64,000 nt of DNA from Triatoma infestans (Eukaryota > Arthropoda > Insecta > Hemiptera > Reduviidae). Each line of letters begins with the position of its first letter. The stretch's first letter is position 1. The notes beneath the pieces were generated by a model that was given only the letters and a program-made list of their open reading frames with translations, made no database searches and was not told the DNA's origin. Of this stretch, positions 1 through 12,244 are shown one piece after another. Both the position numbers and the translations under genes were made by a program. The DNA lies in the NCBI GenBank assembly GCA_011037195.1, contig JAAEAF010006875.1:1-64000 (forward strand), written 5' to 3'.

Positions 1-9
1 TGATATCAG

Positions 10-235
10 TACAATGCATTGTACCTCTAAATTATTGGTTCTCATTTGAAGCCTTGGTAGAATTTCAAATTTGAAGAAAATCGTTTTATAATATAGCTTT
101 CCAGTTTTTTGATTTTCCTCGAAAAAGTCAATAACGATTTCCTTTAAACTTGGAATGCTAACTGCACAGGTACAAAACCAATTAGTTTTATTTGATACAT
201 TTTCCTGAAAAAAAAAAAAAAGAAAAAAGATTTTG
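10..235 (+). repeat. Family A dispersed repeat, copy
   Basis: A copy of the commonest repeat in the window, recognised by shared blocks: a run like 'cgatttcctttaaacttgg', then 'ttttatttgatacattttcctg' followed by an A-rich stretch. The same ordered blocks recur near 12.7, 19.6, 24.4, 25.1, 28.5, 31.4, 33.2, 37.1, 40.6/53.0, 56, 57, 58.4, 58.8 and 59.5 kb on both strands. No coding capacity is seen; the family class is unknown. Confidence 0.6.
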
Positions 236-334
236 GGTAGTTGTGAGCGTCAGTATTATTGGCGCTTTCTACTGGACAATAATGTAATCCACACTTTCAC
301 TACCTGTCTGGGTAGGTATTTGTGAGATCCATAG

Positions 335-410
335 GGTGTCGCGGTGGCGCAGGCTGAAGAGTCAATCCCCCAGTTAGAGTCTAATCTAATCTAATCTAGG
401 TATTTGTTCC
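335..410 (+). repeat. Short SINE-like fragment with TCTAA pentamer repeats
   Basis: A locally GC-rich block ('gtgtcgcggtggcgcaggctg') resembles a tRNA-derived SINE head (box A-like) and is followed by repeated TCTAA units. No clear box B was seen, so this is a weak call. Confidence 0.25.
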
Positions 411-839
411 CCACCATGTCTATACTTATGTTAGGACTAATTAGTAAAATATTAGGTTAAAAGAAATATTTTTCCTTTTTATATATAATTAATTTGTAAT
501 AGGTTGTTTTTCTAAATTTGAAAATGCCCAAAAATTTTTTAAAAAATTCTAATACTCACCAACCTTAATTTGTAAACAACCTCAAATCCTAATTTGAAAA
601 AAAAAAATTCCTGCTTCTCTCGTTATGTTATTTTTTAAAAAATTTTTTTTTCTTCATCAATTTTAATTCGTCAAATTTTTTTGAATAAAACTCAAAGTTT
701 TTGTATAAGACAATACGAGAGTGATCCATTATAATTTTAAATTAGCAAGTTTCTAGTGATTAAACTATATTTTTTGAGGTTAAGATGTCATGTGCTGGGT
801 TAATATTTAAATTTTATATTTAATATTTATAATGATAAA

Positions 840-1500
840 CGACAAGACAACGTCCACAGAACTAACAGACTACCAGGGCAAATTCTGAACCTAATCCATG
901 AGAAAAACAGAATTCGTAAGATTTGGCAGAGCACTAGAGACCCTTCAAATAAAACTCACTTCAATCGACTTGCCAGACAAATCAAATGGGACTCTGTTTG
1001 GGAAAATATCCTAATCGAAGACAAGCATTGAAGATGCCAGTTAGGAATGCAAGACCTTTCAGAGGCAGGTTTTTTATGACAATATTAGGAACTAGATCGT
1101 CTCCCGGAGCTTTTTTGTTGGGGAGTCCTTTGGTTATGGATAAAATTTTGGAAGGAGAAGTAAATGCGATAGGAAGTTCTGCTGTGTGGTGAGGTTGTTG
1201 GAGTTCAGAATAGATGTGGTCATCAATGTCCTGGCCCGTATGGTCTTAGAGTAAATTTGTTTTCAAGATGAGTCGCTATTGCTCCGCATTTTTCTTCATC
1301 GCTTTTTGCCAACACGTTGCCTGATTGTAGTGGAGGAATCTGAGTGTGTTCGTTTAGCAGTCTTTTTGTTTCTTTCCAGAGACAACAGCTAACTTTAGTG
1401 AGGGCTAACTTAAGTGAACGCTGTCCGGAGGCCGGCAGTGCACTGAGAAGGCTCCGGGCGCCAATGACCATAGATGTTGACGCGCCTTAAATTAAAAAAA
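840..1500 (+). pseudogene. Jockey/I-like LINE remnant with 3' tail
   Basis: Reading 890-1015 in one plus frame gives a peptide with the pattern IHEKNRIRKIWQSTRDP followed by K..FNRLARQIK, the charged linker that precedes the reverse transcriptase in jockey-type LINEs. The frame is then broken by stops. The segment ends at about 1440-1500 with a 3' terminus (gatgttgacgcgccttaaa plus A-run) that recurs at 7240, 15310 and 32195, so all four look like 3' ends of one LINE family. It is decayed and non-functional. The link between the coding part and the tail is inferred from order and strand. Confidence 0.55.
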
Positions 1501-1839
1501 AAAATTGTCTAACAATCACTTTATCCTCTTAGTTATCCAGTACTAAAAAATCATATCAATTATCGATATATTAGTCAGTTTAATAATCGAATAAATATAA
1601 GAAAAATAAAAATTCTATTTTAACCCTCACTCTTATAATTATATATAAAATTAAAAACAAATCAATCCCCCTCCCCCTATAATCGCCATATCACTCACAA
1701 TTTAAATCAGTCTATTAAATAAATTTTGATTCACATTAATTACGTTATTCTTAAATTGCAGTAACGATGTATTTGTTATATATAGATATATATACATATA
1801 TTACATTAGATATATATACATTTAAATGGGCCACTTTGA

Positions 1840-2790
1840 TAAAAGATATCAAAAAAGTGAACATAACGTTTGTTGAAGTATTTGCGCTCTAGTTTATGAT
1901 GGTGGTAATGTTATTTGATTTTATTGTTATTGTTAATGTTTTTATTATTTTTATTGTTAATGTTATTTACACATCAAATCGGTGATTGAAAGTTGCGATT
2001 GCCTTTTGAGCCCCACTTTTTACTATTGCATTGAAAACTACTAAAAAAATGAAGAAAGACGCCGGTAATTTCGCAAAGAGAGTTCAAATGCTGATAGAAC
2101 TTAAAAGATATTTTAAAACTCTAAGGGACTTAAAAATCAAGTAAAACATCATTAAAACAAAACAATATTCGAGTTTATTTACAAAAATCTATACAAAAAA
2201 TTTTTCCTATTTATTCAAAATGACTTCCTCGGCTTAACCGGCACAAGCGCCGCCGTTGCCCAGCAGAGGAAGTTGCTAACCGTATCGTGTCTGCGGAATT
2301 GCTAAGCAGGTTTTGATTAAGTGTTCTCTAAGTATTTCTGGAGTTGTTGGTTCCCTGAAATAAATTTTTTCTTGGAGATATCCCTAAATTTGGCGATCTG
2401 GAAGGCCAGCTTACCGGCCCTGTCTCCCGATTCAGCGGCTACTGAACATCTCATTCATTTTTCTCCTTGCCTGATCGCCAGATTTAACCCCTCTTGAATT
2501 TTTTCTTTTGTGGAGTCTAAAAAAATTCATAAAGGGAATAATTTATATCAGGGAACCAACAACTCCAGAAGCACTTAGAGAAGACCTAATCCAAACCTGG
2601 TTAGCAATTCCGACAGACATGATACGGTAAAAAGGAAATCGCAACTTTCAATCACCGATTTCAGGTGTAAGGCGGCAATAAAATGAAATAACATTAACAC
2701 CATCATAAACAAGAGCGCAAATACTTCAGCAAACGTTATGTTCACTTTATGATATCTTTCTTCGTTTAAGAATTATTTCAAAAATGGCCC
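1840..2790. repeat. Imperfect inverted-repeat element
   Basis: The segment 1840-2010 (gaacataacgtttg, gcgctctagtttatgatgg, atcggtgattgaaagttgcg) reappears inverted at 2635-2760. Inside it, 2290-2375 reappears inverted at 2543-2630 (gggaaccaacaactccag). The whole is a roughly 950-bp palindrome-like structure with an unrelated insertion in the left arm at 1920-1970. It encloses a transposase fragment, which suggests a fold-back derivative of a DNA transposon. Confidence 0.6.
2470..2632 (+). pseudogene. DDE transposase C-terminal fragment (Tc1/mariner-like superfamily)
   Basis: One plus frame reads SPDLTPLEFFLLWSLKKFI and then REPTTPEALREDLI. This matches the 'SPDLxPLDxFLWgxLK' end of DDE transposases of the IS630/Tc1/mariner superfamily, followed by the usual C-terminal helix. 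Only about 55 codons are recognisable, and an inverted partial copy of the same segment lies at 2290-2375. It is a fragment, not a gene. Confidence 0.6.
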
Positions 2791-3763
2791 GTTAAATGGG
2801 ACACTATATATATATATATGAATCATGTCAACTCTTGAAAATGGCGTAACTACACGCTGAAACGTCGAGATTTATTATAAAATAAAATAATAATAAAAAA
2901 ATGAAGGCTAAAAGATTGGTGTTTCTATAAACAAAGATTGTTTTTTTTATAAACAAAAACAACCTATAACAAATTAATTCTAATATATTAGCCTAGAACT
3001 ATATAAGCATATTTATATGTGTTAACCAGCAGTCAGAGAAAGTTGTGTGAGTGTTTCATCCCAGATTTTTCAGAATTAATATAGTTTCACAATCAATAGA
3101 TATTTTATAAAGAACGCCACATCATACTTTTCACTCTATTAACATTCTAAAACTATAATTTCCTCCATTATTATTATGATGAAACTAACTTATGTTCACT
3201 CATTTTATTAACTCAAACTATAAATTTAATGGACAAAGTTATTTAATATGAACGTTATTATTAGTAAATGCCGGTGGTTTACTCATCCCTCCTTTACATT
3301 GTTTTTGGTTGTTGTAATATTATATTGTGAATTATGGTTAGATATATGTGACACGGCCAGACTTTACAGGCTGACCGAGCAAACGACCGGACTTTACAAT
3401 TAATTCAACACAAAAACCAAAACCACTATGCACTGGTTGCTTAGTAAGAAGAGGGTGGGGTGGGGGTGGCAAACAAAACAGTTCTTGTTTACCATCTTGT
3501 TTGTATATAATCAGTATTATTAAGTATCATACATACTTCTTAAACAATATTATTATTACATGTTACAACAGTGCTTGCTTGATCGAATCTTGCATCAAAA
3601 ACTTGAACAATTCAGATCCTATGGAACATATTGTTAGCGCAAAAGCAGACGAAGATTTCTTATGAAAATATGAGCTGCTGTTTGTGAGTAGGCAAAACGT
3701 AAGTACGTAGACTGGATGATGGTTGGTCTATTAACGGTACATTGATATCTTAATGGACACATA

Positions 3764-4965
3764 AGAGGGCAAGGTGAAAAGTTCTCGGCACAAATGAAAT
3801 TACAAATTAAATTGGTACAATTGTTGCAAAAGTAAATACAAGTGTGAATTAGGTCAGACAAACAATTTGCCGTTTTGTACGGCTGTTTAAAATAAGTGTT
3901 TTTGACAAAATGAAATATATTTGAATACCGTTCCGTCAAAAAATTCTTCGTATTGGATGGTTTATCCAAATAATTCGTATATTCATCCACAGTTGGTGAA
4001 AGTATATGAGGAGTCTGCACCTTCGTTATCAACAGTAAAAAAACTAGTCAGCTGAACTTAAATGTGGTCGTTTGAAGATGATCCACGTGAAGGACGGCAA
4101 AAACTGCAACTACCCACAATATAACTGTAACTATACTGCAACTATACACGATATGGTTCGGATGATCGACGATTAAAGGTGCAGCCATCTCAGAAGAAAG
4201 CATTTTGCACGAAGAACCCAGCATGAGAAAAGCTTTGAGCAAGAAGGGTGCCACATTGTTAAATGCTGATCACAATCAAATGAGGAATCGAGTTTCCCAG
4301 CAGTGTTTGTGCCGTTTTAAGAAAAATCCAAACGATTTGTTACGATGAATGAAACAAGGGTTCACAACTTAACACCCCAGTCCAAGCAGTGGGTAGAAGC
4401 CGGTGGTTCTGCACCGAAGAAAGCAAAGACAATTGCATCGACTGGAAAGGTTATGGCTAGTGTTTTTTGGAATTCCAAAGGGATTCTTTTAATTGACTAC
4501 CTGCCAAAGAGTCAAACAATTAATGGGGAATACCACGCACATCTTCTTGACCACCTAGATGAAAAAATTAGAGAGAAAAGATCTGGTTTGCAAAAGAAAA
4601 AAATGCTCTTTCACCAGGACAATGCACCAGCTCACAAAGGCGCTTGGCAATGGGAAAATTGAGGGATTTGAAGTATGAATTGTTGGAAAATCCTCCCTAT
4701 TCGCCAGATTTGGCTCCCTCTGACTGTCATCTATTCTCAAACTTTAGAAATTTGTGACTGGAAAACTTTTGGGGGCAAATGAAGAGGGAATTGCAGCGAT
4801 AAATGTATATTTTGAAAACTTTCCAGATTCGCATTTCAGAGACGGAATCCAGTTATTGGAGAAACGTTGGACAAGTGTATTGAACATTGAGAAATAAATG
4901 CATTTTTAAAATAAAAAAACTCATTTTCACTACTACGCCGAGAAATTTTCACCTTGCCCACGTAT
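3764..4965 (+). mobile_element. Mariner element, decayed copy 1
   Basis: The left end carries 'gggcaaggtgaaaagttctcggc' (about 3767-3789) and the right end its inverted form (about 4937-4962), giving roughly 25-bp terminal inverted repeats. The interior resembles a mariner transposase. An open stretch at 4345-4662 contains VMASVFWNSKGILLIDYLP, then the FHQDNAPAHK catalytic-region motif, and after a frame break at about 4655 the PPYSPDLAPSD motif. The N-terminal half (4030-4330) is frameshifted. It is shorter than a full-length 1.3-kb mariner with a ~345-aa transposase and cannot encode one. Copy 2 lies at 14540. Confidence 0.85.
4345..4662 (+). pseudogene. Mariner transposase, central open fragment
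   Basis: A 105-codon open segment of the mariner at 3764-4965. It holds the second catalytic region: GILLIDYLP, the short helix with YHAHLLDHLDEKI, and HQDNAPAHK, whose D is the second D of the D,D(34)D triad. The third D lies after the frame break in PPYSPDLAPSD at about 4700-4735. The apparent start codon is internal to the ancestral gene, so this is not a real protein start. Confidence 0.8.
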
Positions 4966-5249
4966 CTATTGATCCTGGGTGGTGGATAATTAGTACAGCT
5001 ACCACAATCGGAAGTACAGCTACCAGTCGGAAGAGACACAGGTGTACGAACGTGCACATTAAGATGGACTCTAACCAGCTTGAACCCTTGATTAAGGCAA
5101 TGAGATTGGATACAGGTGCTCTTAGTATTAAGAAGAAGTGCTGCAATCATTTTGGGATTATAGTGGTAAGGCGTAGTAGAAGCCGGCTACGGACTTACTG
5201 TTTATTCTCTCTCTTCTGTGTGTTTTGAAACCCCCAAAGAAAGGTTTTA

Positions 5250-6095
5250 TTTTCAAAAGATTGTCAAAACCCGATTGGTTACTGGAATTAAAAAAAGAAA
5301 AAATGGCCCTATAGAAAACAAAACAAAAATGGATTAAACGAATAAATAAACGAATTTCATTAAATGAATTATAGGAAAAAATAAAAAAAACGAAGTCAAA
5401 TCGAAACGTTAATACACATTCACTGACAATTACACATTATACACTTGACTAAATTCTTCGTACAAACATCTACATCTACAATAGATCAAGGTCGCATTGG
5501 ATTTGGCTTGATCGACACTCTAATAAAAATCGTGTTCTTAAACGAAAAAACAGTGATAGACCTTTAGTTAGTGTGCGAAGATAAAGAGGAAATGGTTGGA
5601 ACCATTTTTCGAAAAAAAATCACGAAGAACAGAGAGAGAAAGATTATTTCAGAAGTAGAACGAATTATTAAAATTAATTAGCAACATTATATCGTTTAAA
5701 ATTAAATTATGGCGCAAGAGTTGTCTGTGGAAGAGGCACTCTTGTAACATTATACATAAACATACACAGAGTATTGTTATTTGGAAATCCAGTGTAGTAA
5801 TAAACTATAGTAAGTAATAACTTCAAAAGCATAACGTAGTATAAATTACCTAACCATTTCTTTCTAAGAAATAAAAGCCGGAAATTCATGACGTTTATTT
5901 GTTATTACATCGGCAGAAATTAGATTACAGTTTTTCTAGGAACATCGCCTAGATAATACATTTATATCTCTAACCTAAATGAGGTCAGAGTTTTACAACT
6001 AACTGAAGATTAGCTATTTTTATTACTATCCATTACTTTTGTAATAGGAAGTATTGCAATTTTGTTAGATTTTAGATATTTTATAGCGCAGGTAC
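5250..6095. other. No gene seen
   Basis: AT-rich sequence with scattered stops in all frames. I see no recognisable coding, RNA or repeat structure. Confidence 0.6.
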
Positions 6096-6108
6096 ACATT
6101 ATATATAT

Positions 6109-6430
6109 GTTGTGGTGGTTGGTTCCGCAGAGCTGGAAAGCATCAGAGACATTTTCCGTGGTAGCCTGCTTCATTTTGTGGTCATCGACCGGCTTCGGGC
6201 GTTCGCCCATCTTCAGGATGCGTTTTTCAGACAGTGTGCCAACACAGACTCGTACAGAGACTTAGTTTCACACTAACTTAGAGTAATCTTAAGAGTTAGT
6301 GTGAAACTAAGTCTCTGTACGAGTCTGTGTTGGCACACTGTCTGAAAAACGCATCCTGAAGATGGGCGAACGCCCGAAACCGGTCGATGACCACAAAACG
6401 AAGCAGGCTACCACGGAAAATGTCTCTGAT
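6109..6430. mobile_element. Fold-back (hairpin) element with 13-bp target duplication
   Basis: Arms of about 140-150 bp are near-perfect inverted copies separated by a short centre at about 6280-6295. Direct copies of 'acattatatatat' flank it (6096-6108 and 6431-6443), indicating a 13-bp target duplication. The right arm contains a hammerhead-like motif (6356-6385). The same sequence family forms the giant palindrome at 34398-35850 and a single-arm copy at 36747-36882. A long target duplication of variable length suggests target-primed insertion, as in Penelope-like or other retroelements, rather than cut-and-paste. Confidence 0.8.
6356..6385 (+). ncRNA. Hammerhead-ribozyme-like motif
   Basis: In order: CTGAAGA, a stem GGGC/GCCC with a GAAC loop, GAAA, a self-complementary CCGG and the cleavage triplet GTC. 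The flanks CATC (before) and GATG (after) can pair as helix I. This is the arrangement of short-stem-III (dimeric) type I hammerheads known from Penelope-like elements. The extra T between CTGAAGA and the stem is a deviation. The left arm of the same hairpin has GAAG in place of GAAA and should be inactive. Confidence 0.55.
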
Positions 6431-6469
6431 ACATTATATATATTTTTGGACTGCTCTGAAATCAATTCC

Positions 6470-7270
6470 ATTGTAATCTAGAGCCTGGGGCCTCCCAAGA
6501 GGAGGCAACAAGAGATCACTGTCCTCCCCGAAATACACCCTTAAATCAGCAACAACCTACAGATGGAGCAACAGCGATAGGAAGAAGGCAAAAAGGTAAA
6601 TAGTTACGATTAACTCCTCCAATCCGCGGTCGAAGACCAAATGACTACAACCCGCAGGGAAGGAAATGGGATGGGAAATTGATCGGTTTTTCACTTTCTC
6701 TCTCTGGAAATGATTGTGATGTGCGCATGGTGCAAATGAAGCTCTCAAGGAGTTAAAAGAAAAGAATCTCCCCGGTGCTTAGTTCTGCGTTAAGGAAACT
6801 GGAATCAAAGGATGGTCAAACTTGTTTTCTCACTTTGTATGTGACGTGTTGTGTATTATGTCCGCAGACAATTCTTAAGGTTTGGAAAGGAATACTGGTA
6901 TAAAACCAGGGTTCGAAAGATTACCTCTTTCGCCTCAATCCTGGCAAGATTGAGGCGGAATTAATGAAACAAGGCTGATGAAATAACAATGAAATCGGGG
7001 CTATATATTGGGTCCCAGTTGTGGCCTAAGTTTAGTATTAACCCCTTCCTCATTGGACCCCCTCCTCGCTCACGAGAATAGAGAACAGGATGATGGAGGT
7101 TTGGTCAAAGTTTGTTTAACAATATTGTAGTTGATATGTAGTTTGCGATTTGGTGTGCGTCACCTGCACTTGAATAAAAAATGACCCCCACAACACAAAT
7201 GAGTTTGGCACAGTTTGAGCGCTCCGAGGATCAATGACCATAGCAGGGTCTTAAATTAAAAAAAAAAATA
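6470..7270 (+). pseudogene. LINE-like remnant ending in the shared 3' tail
   Basis: Ends at 7220-7270 with 'ccgaggatcaatgaccatag...gtcttaaatt' and an A-run, matching the 3' terminus seen at 1440-1500. The upstream GC-richer stretch (6480-7100) is broken by stops and I could not place it in a reverse transcriptase domain. Confidence 0.4.
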
Positions 7271-7274
7271 GCAT

Positions 7275-8040
7275 TAAATTTACTAATCGCTCCTTGGCTA
7301 ATATGTTATTTAAGAATCCATACAACCCCTTATTCACTGCTCAAGGCAATTAAATATTTATTTTCTTTTTAAAAAAAGAATGTAAGATATTTCTCGTTGA
7401 AGCAAAAATAGGGAGGATGAAGCAAGACATAATTGCGGGCAATAAAAAGGCTAATAATCCGTTTAGTTCACAATATCCGTACTGGGGAGCAGCTTATTAA
7501 CTCCCTCTTCCTAAGCCGTCCCCTCCATTTTTTCTACTCATATAAAAAAAGTAAAGAAAGGGCGGCTTATAAAAAAAAAAACGAAAGCGCACATATTTAA
7601 GCATTAATGGCGGATTCAAGCTGATTTAAAAATTATTTTAATTTCCCCTATTACAGTCGCTTACAATCTTTTATAACATAAATATTCCGGTGTGAATCAC
7701 TTATCACGTTATTTTTTTAGTGCAATTCATTAGTTTTAATTTAAATATTTTTTACAGATCTCAATTTTTAAAAAACATGCTTATATTTGTGTTTAATATT
7801 AAATGAGTGCTGGAAACGTAGAATATTAAAATCATATTTCTGGGGGCCCCCTGACTTGCCCAGTAATCTCTAGAAATCAATTTTTTGTAATCGTGTTTTG
7901 GTAAAAATGAAAGGACTAATGTAATTAGAATTTTATAATTAATCAAGATTTCGAAAGAAATTAGAAAAATTGCAGAAAAAAATTTTTAGAATTCTAGGAC
8001 GAGCAAAATTAACAAACATTACTTGCACTGTAAGACACAT
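7275..8040. other. No gene seen
   Basis: AT-rich sequence with short A and T runs. Nothing recognisable. Confidence 0.5.
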
Positions 8041-8049
8041 ATTTGCATA

Positions 8050-8720
8050 CACACATTTTGGTATAACTGTGTGTAGGAATTTTAGAAAGAACAGAGTGAC
8101 CGAACGAAGAATAATGATCTTAGTGGTGAATGTAGACTGGTAGCGTTGGCTATGTTAGATAGCGTAGTTTGAAATGCGGTGTGTCTAGTAAAAACTTTTG
8201 CTTGTTCTAACAATGGATTAGCTAGTGTGGCTTGACGTCTGCAAAAGAATTTTGTCAGCAAGCAGAGTGCAGACAGTTGATTTCTTGTTATAAGCAGTTG
8301 TTTGACGAAAGTCTTTGAAAGTTGTGTGTGAACTCCTGGATAATTAGAAGCTCTTGAATGGCTATTTCCTTCTTGATAGTGGATTTTTAGTTTCTGATTA
8401 TTGGTTTTAGACTGTTCAAATGACTTGTTCTAACAGTGGATTAGCTAGTGTGGCGCTTTCTAGCTTCTAGGGGACTTAAACGGAATGTTTTGTAGCTCAA
8501 AATTGTAATCCATTCGTCCGTACTAAATATTTGGCGTAAGAGAGAGGATAAGGGTATTCGTAGAAGGTACATTAAAGATCAGCAGCGTTGAAGCGGCAAT
8601 CACAAGCAAAATGAAGCTCTCATCGCTTACTATGTGAATTTTCATACAAAATGATACAATATTCGGCCCATGGAATTAGAACAATACATTCGATGACTTA
8701 GGCGATTTTCTAAAGTCAAG
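8050..8720 (+). repeat. Family B dispersed repeat, copy
   Basis: Contains 'ttctaacagtggattagctagtgtggc' twice (about 8213 and 8426) and 'tggtagcgttggct'. Related stretches occur at 17220-17760, 38440-39060 and 59920-60370. No open frame of note; class unknown. Confidence 0.5.
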
Positions 8721-8729
8721 GTTAATAGG

Positions 8730-10370
8730 TCTAAACACACACACATACATAAACACTTTGCCACTCATTCATTGGTGCCAAACTCACTGACGTGCAAAAC
8801 CTAATCTTGTGTCCGGTTGTTTGCCAGCCGTTGGAGTAGTTATTGTTAAAAGAGGTTCGACCAAAAGTAAAAACAAGTGGAATTCTTTGCCAACTACTTT
8901 ACTATATTTTTGAAGGCCAGAAATTAAAGGTAGTTAATGTTTAGTGTGTAATGGTGTAACGAAAATGCTGTATATCAAGGTCTATTTGAATTCTGACTGT
9001 TTACCTAATTTAATCTTATTTCGACATATATATATATGTACCACTATCATTATTTAACTATATATAGTATATTTAATTATAAATTAGCCCCCAGAAAGCT
9101 GACCCTAATTTTAAATGTGAATTAGTTGCTGTTGTATTTATCAATAATAGGGTTAACCAAAATTAGTTCTGTGATTAGTTGTTATATTCATCATAGTTGC
9201 TCGTGATTTTATTGTAATAAGCCTTGGGCTAATTTTGACTAAACACAGATATAAATAATGATCTAATCTATTACTTCAAATAACCTTATATTTTCTGGTG
9301 GAAGATATACGGTTATTAATGACCATATTTAATATACTTTTATAATTTCCATACTTATGTTGCCTAATCTCGGTTAATTTATCAACAGAACCGGAAGGAG
9401 TACGATAACGGATGTGTGCCTCACTGTTTTTTTTTTTATATAGTTTTCCGTTTATCCTGAATGTTTTTCACATAAACCTTTATATAAATAATAACGTACT
9501 ATTATACAAATTCTGATATTATTATTTTGAACACGACGGAAAATTAAAAACAAAACTCGTAATTGTTAATTAATAAAATCGTTTAAAAAAGTTAAATTAG
9601 AAAAAAGAAATTATTAGCAACATTAAAAAGTAATTACAGATTTCTTATCCAACTGCTTAACTCAAATTCATCACATTTCTTTAATATCTTTAGCGTAACA
9701 TCTATGTGTTTATTTGTGTGTGTGTGTGTATGTAGCCATATCTCAAATCCCCCCAAAAAATCAGAGGTGGCACAAACTTGATATCCTAGCAGGTACCATC
9801 ACTGGACCCCATACCAAAGTTTAGGCAAAATCCGACAACCGGATGTAAAACTCTGCAGAATATGTTTATTCATTACAGAAATTTCTCACAAATGACTCCC
9901 AGGATTTCTTTAAAACTTAGCATTTTCTGTGTGTTTATACACAACACATACGTTTATCACTTTTATTTGAAATATTTTCTCAAGGAAAATTGAATTTGGG
10001 GTGGGTGTAATTCTGGGGGGATTTATAATTATTAAGCTTCCTTCCTTCTTACAACATTTCATTTTTTCCCATACCTGGGGGTCTTCAGAATATATATAAC
10101 AGATGAAAACTGATTTCGAATGTCTGATATATTTTAGTGGTTACCTTAGGGTAGATAACTATCGGTTACGGATATAAGAGAAGTTTAAAGATAGATTTGT
10201 CGTAATAAAGATGAAAAGTGTGCTACTCTGATACAATAAATTGAAATATCACTTTTTCAGAGTTTTAATGCAATAAGCATTTATTTGCCACTAAGTTGCA
10301 TAAATAAATTTTCATTAATAAACAAAAAAAAAAGAAAATCCATTTATAAAAATGCTATGGATGTTCTCTT
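8730..10370. other. No gene seen
   Basis: AT-rich sequence with a (GT)n run near 9717-9730 and a TA run near 9026. A family A-like stretch is suspected at 9745-10000 from 'accggatgtaaaac' and 'tttatttgaaatattttctcaagg'. Confidence 0.45.
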
Positions 10371-10379
10371 CATAGAAGT

Positions 10380-10507
10380 AGGTTTTGTTGGGGTGGGGGG
10401 TGGTAAAGGACATTGTAGATCTTGAAGAGTTAGTTGATAGAAGAACTAAGTCCATACTTGCTGAGTTTGGAAGAACGTATTTGGGGAAAAAGTTTGAAGG
10501 ATTATGA
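10380..10507 (+). CDS. Possible coding fragment, unrecognised
   Basis: A short open stretch between an in-frame stop and a TGA reads with strongly protein-like composition (VKDIVDLEELVDRRTKSILA, then EFGRTYLGKK). It has no start codon of its own and no recognised family. It could be a last exon or a transposon remnant. The preceding G-rich run ending in 'gtggtaaag' does not look like a good splice acceptor. Confidence 0.2.
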
Positions 10508-11190
10508 ACTGAATTATAACTAATTTTAAGGAAATGTTTGTATACTACAAAATCAATATTGTTTTTATTTTGAATTTTCGTTACCCTTAATAAAATGGAA
10601 TAAATAATTTTTTTTTGCAACCATATTAAATCAAAAGTAATTAGTGAAGTTATATTTTTAAGTGAAGAAAAGTAATATTATTCAACTCTAACTAGCCCGA
10701 CATCTAGCACTAATATGCGAAAACAAGATCAAAACAAATTGCAGATACAGCGGAGGTTATACCAAACGGAGCAGGTTATACAGAGAGGTTACTATTATTA
10801 TTTGTCTGCGGGGAGGGAGCAAACCATACTACGCTATCCAAAGCACCACCATGTACAGAGAGGTAGTATTTGATTTGATTAAATATATTTTCAGAACTTG
10901 CACGTTTTCATATTATTATTTTTTTTTATATTCGTATAAAATAAATACATAGTTGCAGACAAAAATTAATATTCAACACGTGAGTAAAGTATTTTTACTC
11001 TCTCGTTCAGTTGCCATTCGCTGAAAAAATTTATTGGCATTTAGTGAATTTACATTCATTTAACTAATAGTGGAAAGTGTGCTAGCCGTTTCAACAGAGC
11101 TAGTAGCATCTCAGTGGACTGGCGTATCTGTATAGTATTGGATTTTAATTCTTTTAGGACTTTAGTGCACTGCGATCTGCGAAAGATCTA

Positions 11191-11427
11191 TTGCCCCCCC
11201 TCCCGGTTCTATATATAATGTTAAATGTGGGAGGTGAGCTAATGTTTGCCTATGGATACGCTACCATAATTGTGCGCACATATCATCCACTTCTGCAGGC
11301 TCTGTCTGTGATATATGAGAAAAGCTGGGATTTCTGGGACATACCCGCTGTGATGCAAACTTCCCTGAAGAAGTGGCTAGATCCACTTTCCCTTAAAGGA
11401 AATCTAAAAAGATTATCAAAGTGCTAG
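11191..11427 (+). CDS. Unrecognised 78-codon ORF
   Basis: It lies in a locally less AT-biased patch and has a hydrophobic N-terminal half (VLYIMLNVGGELMF) and a tryptophan-rich C-terminal half (KSWDFWDIP). No domain is recognised. The first in-frame ATG is at 11218. A passing likeness of the LNVGGELMF stretch to the start of the OSCP1 family is too short to rely on. It may be a chance ORF or a remnant. Confidence 0.2.
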   Translation: MPPLPVLYIMLNVGGELMFAYGYATIIVRTYHPLLQALSVIYEKSWDFWDIPAVMQTSLKKWLDPLSLKGNLKRLSKC

Positions 11428-12244
11428 TTATTAAATTTTAATTTATTAAACATCTAGTTTGGAAGAAAACTTTGGAATAGTGAATAAAAAAATTGAAGGA
11501 AGCTGCTACAACGAAGTATCATTTTTTCTTCAACTTCTCCAAAAAAAAAAGAGTTTTAATTATACTAATGTAAGAAGAATATATACTGAAAAATTGTGGA
11601 TCTCAAAAACAAACAATAAAAAAAAGTATCAAGTGGGAATATGAAAGAACGTTCTAACAGCGGCCAGAGAGATAACTACTCTCCTTAATTGTCACTTGAA
11701 GTGATGAAAGATTCAACTAATAGTGACACACTTATTAAATTGTGACAAGTTGGCTACAACTGTTTGGACATAAGCGGATACTTTTTAAAAATATCTGACA
11801 TGAAACATATACCATACCTTTATCTAATAAATGGATAGCATTATGACTATGATATTGTAAAGATCATATTCTTTATCAGCTAGTAAGGGCGGATATGTTT
11901 TTAGCTAGAGACAGTATTTCTAAGGCGGCTAAATGTTATTTGGATGGGTAGTATTTTTGGTTTGGCCTTAGTCTCTTCCTATCTGATTAGTACTATAAAC
12001 CTTCTGATTTACTCCACTTTACTAATGATCACCAACAACATAATTAAGTAAAGTTCTAAAATAGAATATTGTGATATGCCCTCAGATGTTTGCCAATAAA
12101 AAACGTTTTCAATAGTCATCTATAATGGTTTTATAAAATTAATAGTAATCATTACAATTATAATTATATTATTCCATTGTCAAATAATCGTTTTTTTTTT
12201 TTACTTTCTCTTACTCCTAATAAGGAGAAGTATTTTGCATACTA

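Noticed and set aside
3634..4032. 132-codon minus ORF
   Set aside because: Overlaps the left end of mariner copy 1 on the opposite strand; a shadow.
11191..11427. Exon of the OSCP1 family
   Set aside because: Only about ten residues look similar; the rest does not fit.
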